Of a stretch of DNA of 64,000 nt, positions 23,190 to 31,055 are shown one piece after another. Under the pieces are notes generated by a model that worked only from the letters and a program-made list of their open reading frames with translations, did not search any database and was not told the DNA's origin. The stretch is taken from NCBI GenBank assembly GCA_964428955.1, contig CAYSAD010000001.1, positions 1 to 64,000 of the forward strand. Direction: 5' to 3'. Position 1 is the stretch's first letter. The number at the start of each line of letters is the position of its first letter. The DNA comes from CAYSAD01 sp964428955. GTDB taxonomy: Bacteria; Patescibacteriota; Saccharimonadia; Saccharimonadales; Saccharimonadaceae. The translations under genes and the position numbers were made by a program.

Positions 23190-23264
23190 GCGGGTGTCGT
23201 ATAGTGGCTAATATATCTGCCTTCCAAGCAAATGACGAGAGTTCGATTCTCTCCACCCGCACCA
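23190..23264 (+). tRNA. tRNA-Gly (TCC)
   Basis: Cloverleaf with acceptor GCGGGTG/CACCCGC, anticodon loop CTTCCAA and encoded CCA. A TATAAT at 23175-23180 lies 9 nt before the 5' end, so the transcript starts almost at the mature tRNA. Confidence 0.95.
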
Positions 23265-23278
23265 ATTCGTATAGAATT

Positions 23279-23304
23279 AAAAACGCCCCCTCCGTGGGCG
23301 TTTT
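23279..23304 (+). terminator. Terminator shared by tRNA-Gly and the convergent gene
   Basis: AAAACGCCC (23280-23288) pairs with GGGCGTTTT (23296-23304). A-runs and T-runs on opposite sides allow function on both strands. Confidence 0.85.
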
Positions 23305-23349
23305 CGTTTAGGAAAACTTCGGGAGAGGGCTCTTGTCAGAGCTTGGAGA

Positions 23350-23949
23350 TCAGTCGTCGGGTAGCAGGTTATTGCCCTGGACAATGAGCTTGCCGAAACC
23401 GCCGAGGATGAGCCTGGCAGTAAGGTCGTCCTCAATCTCGCTGAGGGCGCTGACCGCACCCGCCAAGATGAGATCGCCCATCTGCACGAATGCCGCACCA
23501 CCCCAGGGAAAGTCACCCCACGGGAAAGTGCCCACTTCATTCTGTGAATCGACTTTGTCACGGAAGTATTCCGGAAAGTCGAACCGTAATTCGAGTGTGC
23601 TATCGCAGCCCATCGAGCCATAGCCCGCTATGACCTCATGAGGACGTAGCAGCGCTCGCATCTTGCGAATGGCGTTGGCGATATAGCGATCGCGGTCCGG
23701 ACCCCAGCCGCCAACGAACCAGACGAATTCCTCAGGCTTATCCCAGAGCTCAGCATCGAAATCATCGTTCGGTTCTGCCATAGCAAAACCAAAGCTTTCG
23801 TTGGCCTTGACCAGACCGCTTGCTGCGAGCACCTGTACGGTGTCGTAGTAGCTGTCGAGAAACTTATTCAGGTTGATTTCGGAACCATCGTCACAGACAT
23901 ACGTCTGCTCGAACGGCATGGTGCTCACGTCCAGCAATCGGACAGTCAT
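23350..23949 (-). CDS. Orphan GC-rich gene between two tRNA genes, 199 aa
   Basis: No family recognised. The protein is soluble and acidic, with aromatic- and Gly-rich stretches (V-W-F-V-G-G-W-G-P-D-R-D-R-Y; G-T-F-P-W-G-D-F-P-W-G-G). The ATG has a strong AAGGAGAC site. Codon choice favours third-position G and C, like the block at 1884-3903 and unlike its neighbours. It sits alone between tRNA-Gly and tRNA-Arg, a common insertion position for acquired genes. Confidence 0.65.
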   Translation of the reverse strand: MTVRLLDVSTMPFEQTYVCDDGSEINLNKFLDSYYDTVQVLAASGLVKANESFGFAMAEPNDDFDAELWDKPEEFVWFVGGWGPDRDRYIANAIRKMRALLRPHEVIAGYGSMGCDSTLELRFDFPEYFRDKVDSQNEVGTFPWGDFPWGGAAFVQMGDLILAGAVSALSEIEDDLTARLILGGFGKLIVQGNNLLPDD

Positions 23950-24082
23950 GATGTCTCCTTTAGGTGCTCGTGTCGTGTACTTGAGTTTTCCACGAAAATG
24001 ACTTGCTTATTATACATTTTTATTGTACTAATGTCAATAATACAAAGGGAGCTTTGCCCATCTCTGTTATAATACCAGTTAT

Positions 24083-24159
24083 GCCCCGGTAGCTCAGTTG
24101 GATAGAGCAGAGGACTTCTAAGCCTAAGGTCGCTGGTTCGAACCCAGCCCGGGGTACCA
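24083..24159 (+). tRNA. tRNA-Arg (TCT)
   Basis: Anticodon loop CTTCTAA with acceptor GCCCCGG/CCGGGGT, T-loop GGTTCGAACCC and encoded CCA. The anticodon stem as read has A-G mismatches at its top and bottom pairs, leaving three good pairs. TATAAT (24068-24073) lies 9 nt upstream. Confidence 0.9.
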
Positions 24160-24221
24160 AAAATGAATAATTCTAACAAGCTGTGTCATACTAATGCTTA
24201 GAACTTAAACAAAGGAATTTT

Positions 24222-24506
24222 ATGCTTGCGGCGCTCCTCATCATTCACATCATCTGTTTATCAATTTCAATACTCGCTACCGGCGCGCTGATGGTAGCCG
24301 CGTTATTGACTCGTAAAATCGCGCCGCAATTATCTCAAGCGACACTCGCTGTTACGTCCGTCGGCGTCCTGGCCGGTGCTATGTTGTTGCTTCAAGCCCC
24401 ACTTGGTTTACATTGCCTGATGCTTAGCAGCTACGTGATTATTTTTAGCCTAGCGTATCGCTTCATCACCAAACGATCATTAATCGCTTATAGTCTTTCC
24501 CGATAA
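24222..24506 (+). CDS. Small membrane protein, 94 aa
   Basis: Three hydrophobic helices fill most of the protein; the basic C-terminus is probably cytoplasmic. AAAGGAAT precedes the ATG. It ends 2 bp before the convergent AAA+ gene. Family unknown. Confidence 0.6.
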   Translation: MLAALLIIHIICLSISILATGALMVAALLTRKIAPQLSQATLAVTSVGVLAGAMLLLQAPLGLHCLMLSSYVIIFSLAYRFITKRSLIAYSLSR

Positions 24507-24508
24507 AT

Positions 24509-26965
24509 TTAGACTTGAGGCGTTGTTTGCTCAATGTTTGCATCGGCAGCGATTTTATCCGCCTCAACTACCGAGCCAAGAATTGCCTCTACTTGTTCTT
24601 TACTGATCTCCACGGTACTACCTGCACCAGCCGTACCTTCGAGCATTTGCTTGGCAACGGTATTTTCGACCGCCCGCTGCACGACTCGGCGCATCGGCCG
24701 GGCGCCGAGTCTCGGATCATAACCTTTGTCTACTAGCAGTAATTTGGCATCGTCGCTGACTGTAACGGTGACTTTCTGGTTGGCCAGGGTTTTATTGACG
24801 CCCGCCAAAATTAGATCGATGACTTGCAGTAATTCCGGCTTACCAAGCGGTGTAAAGGTAATGATTTCATCAAAACGGTTCAAAAATTCCGGTCGGAACT
24901 GGCCGCTCGAAATCAACTCGTCGGTAAATTGCTGCTCGAATTGCTCCAGTTTGTAACCGCGCTCAATGTACTCGCGAATACGTTCTGCCCCGGCGTTGCT
25001 GGTAGCAATCACGATGGCGTCACGGAAACTGACGTCGCGGTTCTTTTCATCGCGCAGAATACCTTCATCGAGTAATTGCAACAATGTCGTTAAAACACTC
25101 GGGTGAGCTTTTTCAATCTCATCCAGCAGTACGACACTGAACGGCTGTTTCATCATCCGCGCTGTCAGACTGCTCGGGTCGTTCGCGCCATCCGCGATAA
25201 GCCGGGCTACATCCTCGCTACGGACGAATTCATTTAAGTCCAGTCGCACCATCCGATCTTCACCACCAAAGTAGACGTCCGCCAAGGCCTTGGCAAGCTC
25301 AGTCTTACCGACACCGGTCGGACCGAGGAACAGAAATGTACCGATTGGCCGATTCTGATTACGTACACCAGCCCGCGCTCGGCGCAATGCATCACTAACG
25401 ACTTGCACGGCCCTGGTTTGATTTATCATTCGTTCGTGAATCAACGATTCCAGATTCAACAGTGTGGTTTTCTCTTGTTCGCCACTAGCAACACCAACTT
25501 TAATGTCCATCGTCTGCTCAATCGCCTGTTGAACTGAATTCATCGTGACGAGTCCATTTTCGCTATAACTGGCAGCTGATTCCAGCAGCTTTAAGGCCCG
25601 GCCCGGCATTGCTAAATCGTGAACATAACGCTCACTCAAATTGTAGGCTTCACCCAATGCCTGGTAGGTGTAGGTCACTTTGCGGTGAAATTCCGTCAGT
25701 ATTAGTTGGTCTTGCATGACGGCAACAGTTTCGTCACGCGATGCCGGGGCAATAGAAATACGGTTAAGTGCGTTTACTAACGCGCCGTTACGCTGCGAAA
25801 TCTGCAAGAAGCGTTGTTCATCCATAGTTAAGATCATGCGCAAATTACCAGCCTCTAAAATCGGCAGCAACACATTGGTTAAGTCGACCGATCCGACGGC
25901 TTCTTCGAAGAATAACTCAGCATTATCCAGACAAATGATGATGTTCTTTGCGCTATAGGCCTCGCCGAGTACCTGCATAACCAGCTGCTCCAATTCCCCA
26001 CGACCAGGTGCAGCCGCAATGAGCGACGAAGCATCAAGCATAATGACTTGACGAAACTGTAAATTTACCGGCAGTTTATTTTTAGCATCGAGTAACTTCT
26101 CGGCAAAAGCGTGAACGATAGTCGTTTTACCAACGCCAGCTGGTCCAACGAGGGCTGCGTTCTGCCGACCACCACTTGTAAATGTATCGATCAGTTGAGT
26201 GAGGGCTGTGACATGGGCTTCCAAATCCACTGCCAGCATACCACCATGCCGCATTTGTTCGCTGATATTCTGACCAAAGCGCGCCAATAGCGGAATATAG
26301 CCAAACGAGAAATCACGAGCGATGCCACCGGTCATACGCGGCCCGGTATGCGCGTCAATCAATTTTCGAAGATGGTCTTGCCAACGGATACCGGTTTCAA
26401 TATCACTGACGTCAAGATGCAACTGTGCGAGTAAGTTTTCATAACCAGCAAAACCCTGGACTAGCGCGAGTACCATGACGCCAGCTGTCATTTCAGACAA
26501 CTCCAGTCGCTCCATAATATCAGCCGATCGCTGCCATAGCTTTTCTGTATCGGCCGCCTGGTCTGAAGCGATGTCTTGCAAAAAATTGGCCGTCAATCCA
26601 AACCGGACGGCAAAAAATTGGCCGCCGAAACTACGTCCGATCGCGGCCGCGACATCTTTTGGCGTTGGATTCGCACCAAGCTGGGCTATGATATCAGCCG
26701 CCAGAACATCATTTACCGACGCTGGGTTCTTATTCGGTGCTAGCCGCTTCAATTCACCCGTATACCATAGACTGAACATAGCTGGTAAGCTTGCTAGACT
26801 CATCACGAACCAACCAATTGACAGTTGACTGATAATCAATCCGATGCCACCAATTACCAGCAACCAGGTCGTTAATTTTAGGATTACATGAAGCGCCCCG
26901 CCAAACGTGACGGCCATGCGCGCCTTTTGCACTCGTTCGTGATGCGGATTAAATATTAGTTCCAT
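24509..26965 (-). CDS. Membrane-anchored Clp-family (ClpA/B/C-like) double AAA+ ATPase
   Basis: 818 aa from the ATG at 26965. Two transmembrane helices lie near residues 25-70, followed by a helical domain and two AAA+ modules. Module 1 has Walker A G-P-A-G-V-G-K-T-T (about 274-282) but its Walker B reads C-L-D-N-A-E, with Asn where the catalytic Glu normally stands. Module 2 has intact G-P-T-G-V-G-K-T-E and L-L-D-E-I-E-K-A-H. The aromatic pore-loop residues of Clp unfoldases are not evident: P-G-R-G-E-L-E stands where K-Y-R-G-E-F-E is usual, and the G-Y-V-G loop of module 2 is missing. It may be a membrane remodeller rather than a protease partner. It overlaps the upstream membrane gene by 10 bp. 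Confidence 0.85.
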   Translation of the reverse strand: MELIFNPHHERVQKARMAVTFGGALHVILKLTTWLLVIGGIGLIISQLSIGWFVMSLASLPAMFSLWYTGELKRLAPNKNPASVNDVLAADIIAQLGANPTPKDVAAAIGRSFGGQFFAVRFGLTANFLQDIASDQAADTEKLWQRSADIMERLELSEMTAGVMVLALVQGFAGYENLLAQLHLDVSDIETGIRWQDHLRKLIDAHTGPRMTGGIARDFSFGYIPLLARFGQNISEQMRHGGMLAVDLEAHVTALTQLIDTFTSGGRQNAALVGPAGVGKTTIVHAFAEKLLDAKNKLPVNLQFRQVIMLDASSLIAAAPGRGELEQLVMQVLGEAYSAKNIIICLDNAELFFEEAVGSVDLTNVLLPILEAGNLRMILTMDEQRFLQISQRNGALVNALNRISIAPASRDETVAVMQDQLILTEFHRKVTYTYQALGEAYNLSERYVHDLAMPGRALKLLESAASYSENGLVTMNSVQQAIEQTMDIKVGVASGEQEKTTLLNLESLIHERMINQTRAVQVVSDALRRARAGVRNQNRPIGTFLFLGPTGVGKTELAKALADVYFGGEDRMVRLDLNEFVRSEDVARLIADGANDPSSLTARMMKQPFSVVLLDEIEKAHPSVLTTLLQLLDEGILRDEKNRDVSFRDAIVIATSNAGAERIREYIERGYKLEQFEQQFTDELISSGQFRPEFLNRFDEIITFTPLGKPELLQVIDLILAGVNKTLANQKVTVTVSDDAKLLLVDKGYDPRLGARPMRRVVQRAVENTVAKQMLEGTAGAGSTVEISKEQVEAILGSVVEADKIAADANIEQTTPQV

Positions 26966-27342
26966 ACGATTGGTGTCCAACCACTAATGAACAACAAAAA
27001 ACCAACGATCGGCAAGATTGGCACAAGTGGCCAGACAAGCAGACATAAACCACCCACTATGACGTACCCAAGTAGCGCAATTGAACCAATTATAATGATG
27101 ATCAGGCGCACGAATGCTCCGATTACTCGAGAAACCATACGGTCGACGAATGCTCGCCACTTTACGCCAAGCGGTCCACTTACTTTTCCGGCCGAGATTT
27201 GCCGGAATGGCGCGAACAATGTCGATATCAATTGTTCGATTGAAAAATAATCAACTGCCCGAGCGATCCGCTGTCGAATCTGCCCCACTTGACGGCGCCA
27301 GCCAATACCATACCACCACGAGAGCATACCCACGATAAACAT
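26956..27342 (-). CDS. Membrane protein preceding the AAA+ ATPase, 128 aa
   Basis: A basic amphipathic N-terminal half (W-R-R-Q-V-G-Q-I-R-Q-R-I-A-R) is followed by two strongly hydrophobic C-terminal helices. The ATG at 27342 is chosen because TACAAT (27349-27354, minus) ends 6 nt before it. The 3' end overlaps the AAA+ gene start, so the two are cotranscribed and probably work together in the membrane. Family not recognised. Confidence 0.7.
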   Translation of the reverse strand: MFIVGMLSWWYGIGWRRQVGQIRQRIARAVDYFSIEQLISTLFAPFRQISAGKVSGPLGVKWRAFVDRMVSRVIGAFVRLIIIIIGSIALLGYVIVGGLCLLVWPLVPILPIVGFLLFISGWTPIVWN

Positions 27343-27423
27343 GACCTTATTGTACGATATTCTCTCTGGTTTCGATAGAGGCGCAATCATCAAACAAACC
27401 AGGTATAATGAATGTATCAACTT

Positions 27424-28698
27424 ATGCCAAAACCATACACGACAATTTTAGGAAAAACAGTTCGCTCTATCGCCCGCCTACGCGGTGGTGGCTCGGCTTT
27501 GCCTGGCTTGTTCGTTGAAAAAATCGATAGTTCATTCGTGCCCGACACACTGGCGCAATTGCCCCATGGCATCGTCATCGTTAGTGGTACCAATGGTAAA
27601 ACCACTACTACTAAAATGATTGTCGAACTACTTGAAAGTCAAGGCCTCAGCGTATTCACTAACCGAACCGGTAGTAACTTCATCCGCGGTATCGCGGCAG
27701 CACTGCTCGGTGAAGTGAACGGTAAAGGTAAGCTCGATAAAGACATCGCCGTTTTGGAGCTTGACGAGGCTCACGCCGTACACTTCGTTAAAGTCGTTAA
27801 GCCACGCTACAGTTTACTATTGAACGTGATGCGCGACCAGCTCGACCGCTTCGGCGAAATTGATACAACCGCAAAAATGCTGAAAATCATAGCCGAGGCT
27901 ACCAGTCAGGGTGTAGTAATTAACCGTGAAGACCCACGTCTGATGCTTGTCGGCAAATCGCTCAAAAATGTCGCCGTCAGTTACTTTGGGCTCGAGCAAG
28001 ACGTACGGTCTCATTTTCCAAACGATGATGATATGCGTCAAACATCAACCAAACAACCAACTTCCATACCAGCAGCTGATGTAACGCTGGCTTCTTTCAA
28101 CGAGACGACCGCTACGTTCCAAATCGGTGGAAAGTCATATGACACCCCACTACTACTGCGCGGTGCATACAATATCTATAATGCTGCTGCTGCTCTGACG
28201 TTAGTACGTGACATTCTTGGTGACAAAACTGACACCAAAAAAATGCTGTCAGCCCTTTCGATGGTCACACCAGCATTTGGTCGCGGCGAGACACTGATGC
28301 TCGGCGGCTTCCCATTAGAACTGATATTGGTAAAAAATCCAGCTGGTTTTCGACTTAGTCTATCGTCATTCTCACCCAAAGGATATGCTACTATGATCGC
28401 CATCAACGACAATTACGCCGACGGCCGTGATATGAGTTGGCTATGGGATGTCGACTTTAACAGTCTGCAGCTGGGTGGCGTAGCCGAGGTTGGCGGTACA
28501 CGTGCCTATGATATGGCGCTGCGACTACAGTACGATGAAGTTGAAATAGTCCATGTCGAGACGAACCTAAAAACGGCTCTGCGTCATTTCATCACCATGC
28601 GCGCCAACCAGCCGAAGCGGATTTATTGTACCTATACTTCCATGCTTGCGCTTAGGCATGAGCTAGCTAAAATCACTGAAGTCGAGGTCGTATCGTGA
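27424..28698 (+). CDS. murT: Lipid II isoglutaminyl synthase, MurT subunit
   Basis: 424 aa. With GatD it amidates the D-Glu of the lipid II stem peptide. The Mur-ligase ATP loop is seen in V-S-G-T-N-G-K-T-T-T-T, followed by N-R-T-G-S-N and L-E-L-D-E-A-H. The C-terminal DUF1727-like domain is present. The four-Cys zinc ribbon of Gram-positive MurT is absent; only one Cys remains in the whole protein. TATAAT (27404-27409) is 14 nt before this ATG; an ATG at 27412 is too close to be used by that promoter. The downstream gatD overlaps by 4 nt. Confidence 0.93.
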   Translation: MPKPYTTILGKTVRSIARLRGGGSALPGLFVEKIDSSFVPDTLAQLPHGIVIVSGTNGKTTTTKMIVELLESQGLSVFTNRTGSNFIRGIAAALLGEVNGKGKLDKDIAVLELDEAHAVHFVKVVKPRYSLLLNVMRDQLDRFGEIDTTAKMLKIIAEATSQGVVINREDPRLMLVGKSLKNVAVSYFGLEQDVRSHFPNDDDMRQTSTKQPTSIPAADVTLASFNETTATFQIGGKSYDTPLLLRGAYNIYNAAAALTLVRDILGDKTDTKKMLSALSMVTPAFGRGETLMLGGFPLELILVKNPAGFRLSLSSFSPKGYATMIAINDNYADGRDMSWLWDVDFNSLQLGGVAEVGGTRAYDMALRLQYDEVEIVHVETNLKTALRHFITMRANQPKRIYCTYTSMLALRHELAKITEVEVVS

Positions 28699-29414
28699 GC
28701 AAAGAAATCACTATCATGCAACTGTACCCTCGTGATATGAACATTTACGGTGACTGGGGCAACGTGCTAACAATTATGCGGCGGCTGGAGTGGCATGGTT
28801 ATACTCCCAAGCTGATCGAATACAATCAGGGTAATACCTTTCCGGCCGATGTTGATATCGTGATTGGCGGCGGCGGCCAAGACTCCGGACAAACCGTCGT
28901 TCAAGACGATCTACTTGTTATAAAAGATGACTTGTTGAGCTTGGCAAAAAGCGGCACGCCAATGTTGGTTATCTGTGGCCTTTATCAGTTGTTCGGCCGT
29001 TTCTTCAAAACCGTTGATGGCGAAATGATCGCAGGTATCGGGTTATTTGATATGGAAACTCGTGGCGGCCGCGAGCGCCTGATTGGTAATATCGTGACAA
29101 CAAGTGACGAGTTTGGCGAGATTATCGGTTATGAGAACCATAGCGGCCAAACATTCCTCGGTAAGAACGTTACGCCACTTGGCCATGTTCAAAAAGGTGC
29201 CGGTAATAATGGCGAAGATACCAGCGAGGGTGCGCGGATTCATAATGTCATTGGTAGTTATCTGCACGGTTCACTTTTACCAAAAAATCCGGCTATCGCT
29301 GATTTTCTGATCGAAACAGCCGTCACGAGAAAATACGGTGAGTTCGCACCGAACATCATTGACGATTACTTTGCCCGCGAAGCTCGCAAGATCGCCACTA
29401 AACGACCGCGCTAG
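28695..29414 (+). CDS. gatD: Lipid II isoglutaminyl synthase, GatD subunit (glutaminase)
   Basis: 239 aa. A class I glutamine amidotransferase that supplies ammonia to MurT. Nucleophile C94 is in L-V-I-C-G-L-Y-Q-L-F-G and the catalytic His is H191 in G-S-Y-L-H-G-S-L-L. It starts at GTG, with the GTGA overlap on the murT stop showing translational coupling. The 3' end overlaps the convergent peroxiredoxin gene by 4 bp. Confidence 0.93.
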   Translation: MSKEITIMQLYPRDMNIYGDWGNVLTIMRRLEWHGYTPKLIEYNQGNTFPADVDIVIGGGGQDSGQTVVQDDLLVIKDDLLSLAKSGTPMLVICGLYQLFGRFFKTVDGEMIAGIGLFDMETRGGRERLIGNIVTTSDEFGEIIGYENHSGQTFLGKNVTPLGHVQKGAGNNGEDTSEGARIHNVIGSYLHGSLLPKNPAIADFLIETAVTRKYGEFAPNIIDDYFAREARKIATKRPR

Positions 29415-29881
29415 CTTTGGTAACCGTCTTGTTGTTTCTTCAGCTCACTAATCACTTGTTGGCCGTGGCCAAGTGGCGTCACGCGACCGAAGACTTTTAC
29501 GACGACGCCATCGGGATTGATAATGAATGTCTTCCTAAGGATGCCTTCTTTACCAAACTGCTTCTTTCCCCACGCGCCATATGCTTCAATCGTCTTACCT
29601 GTACCGTCGACAAGTAATGTGAAATTAAGCGAATGCTTGGCTTTGAATTTCTCATGGCTAGATGCTGGATCTTTACTGACACCAATAATTTCCGCACCAA
29701 GCTGAGCTAAATCATCGCGCGCATCACGCAAACTGCAAGCTTCAATCGTACAACCAGGCGAATCGTCTTTCGGATAAAAGTAAAGGACAACCCATTTGCC
29801 ATTGTAGTCCTTCAGTGTGTGTAGCTTACCTGTGTCATCTGTTAAACTAAACTGCGGTGCGAGATATGGTGGTTGTTTCAT
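29411..29881 (-). CDS. bcp: Thiol peroxidase of the BCP/AhpC-TSA family
   Basis: 156 aa. Reduces hydrogen and alkyl peroxides. The peroxidatic Cys is in Y-P-K-D-D-S-P-G-C-T, with a second Cys five residues later (I-E-A-C-S), the BCP pattern. The start at 29881 is set by TATAAT (29888-29893, minus) 6 nt before the ATG. Confidence 0.93.
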   Translation of the reverse strand: MKQPPYLAPQFSLTDDTGKLHTLKDYNGKWVVLYFYPKDDSPGCTIEACSLRDARDDLAQLGAEIIGVSKDPASSHEKFKAKHSLNFTLLVDGTGKTIEAYGAWGKKQFGKEGILRKTFIINPDGVVVKVFGRVTPLGHGQQVISELKKQQDGYQS

Positions 29882-29942
29882 ATTCTTATTATACCGCGCA
29901 ACAGCCGACAAATGCCAGAAAGCTGCTGTATAATAAAAGCTA

Positions 29943-31055
29943 ATGTCTGCAAAAAAACTGTCGTCTCGTATATTGGCGCTTGATCTAATGCGTGGTTATT
30001 TTTTGGTCATCATTATTCTTGACCACCTGTTTTGGTACCCGAATGGGCTGGATTGGGTCAGTGGTCGTGGTGAGTTGTTCGTTAGTGCAGCCGAAGGATT
30101 CTTCCTAATTTCTGGCATCGTACTCGGCATCGTGCGCGGGCAAAAACTCATCAATAAGCCATTTGCTGTCGGTGCGAAGCTCCTCCTCAAACGAAGTGTA
30201 CAGCTTTATATCACCAGTGTCGTCCTCATGCTAATTTTCACCCTGCTCGGCTGGTGGTTCTTCATGAATAATCCTGGTCTAAAACCTGGTATTCGACCAC
30301 CAAGTGAGGGCTTCTGGAGCGTATTTATCGGCGCACTCGATTATAAATACATTTATGGCTGGGCAGATTTCCTGAGACTATACGCAATATTCATTTTCGT
30401 CAGCCCGTTGGTCCTGTGGTTGCTACGGCGCGGCTGGTGGTATATTGTACTTGGCTTGAGCGTCGGAACCTATCTACTACTGCCATTTGCTCAAGCTCAT
30501 ACTACGTATACTGACGAATTATTGATGCCGATTACCTGGCAATTGATATTCTTCGGCGGTTTCGTGATTGGTTTTCACGAGCAACGTATTCGTCGTTTCT
30601 GGCAATCATTATCCCATAGATTCCGTCGCATTTTTATGCGAACCGTGTTCGTATTAACCACTATCACTCTTGGATTTAATATGATCCTGGCATTTGGTAG
30701 TGACCTCTCAAGCAGACTGGGTGCCATCGAAGCCGCTCTTGACCCCTTCTTCATAAAAGAGACTCTACCACCCGCCCGTATCGCTTTGTTCGCATTGTGG
30801 TTCGTAGCTGGTTTTTGGCTTTTTCATCATTATCGTGAGGTTATCAACCGTCGACTCGGTTGGATATTGTTGCCGTTCGGCATGAACTCACTGTACGTGT
30901 ATACGATTCATGCCTTCGTGATCTTCTTTGTCCACATGGTCATGCTCAATGCCAGTCCAAATATTCTCATCAATATCGTCGGAACACTGCTCGTGCTTGG
31001 AATCATTCTACTAGCGGTACGAACCAAGTTCCTGATGAAGATTATTCCACGTTAA
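29943..31055 (+). CDS. OpgC-like integral membrane acyltransferase
   Basis: 370 aa with about ten transmembrane helices. The N-terminal L-D-L-M-R-G-Y-F-L-V-I-I-I-L-D-H and later F-F-L-I-S-G-I-V-L-G match OpgC-type proteins of the acyltransferase 3 superfamily, which transfer acyl groups to cell-surface glycans. The acceptor is unknown. TATAAT (29929-29934) ends 8 nt before the ATG. Convergent with the glycosyltransferase gene, overlapping it by 14 bp. Confidence 0.75.
   Translation: MSAKKLSSRILALDLMRGYFLVIIILDHLFWYPNGLDWVSGRGELFVSAAEGFFLISGIVLGIVRGQKLINKPFAVGAKLLLKRSVQLYITSVVLMLIFTLLGWWFFMNNPGLKPGIRPPSEGFWSVFIGALDYKYIYGWADFLRLYAIFIFVSPLVLWLLRRGWWYIVLGLSVGTYLLLPFAQAHTTYTDELLMPITWQLIFFGGFVIGFHEQRIRRFWQSLSHRFRRIFMRTVFVLTTITLGFNMILAFGSDLSSRLGAIEAALDPFFIKETLPPARIALFALWFVAGFWLFHHYREVINRRLGWILLPFGMNSLYVYTIHAFVIFFVHMVMLNASPNILINIVGTLLVLGIILLAVRTKFLMKIIPR

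Noticed and set aside
23190..24159. Prophage or integrative element bounded by tRNA-Gly and tRNA-Arg
   Set aside because: No integrase and no direct repeat of a tRNA 3' end were found; only one cargo gene is present.
23946..24179. Minus-strand 77-codon frame over tRNA-Arg(TCT)
   Set aside because: It is antisense to a clear tRNA and has no start signal.
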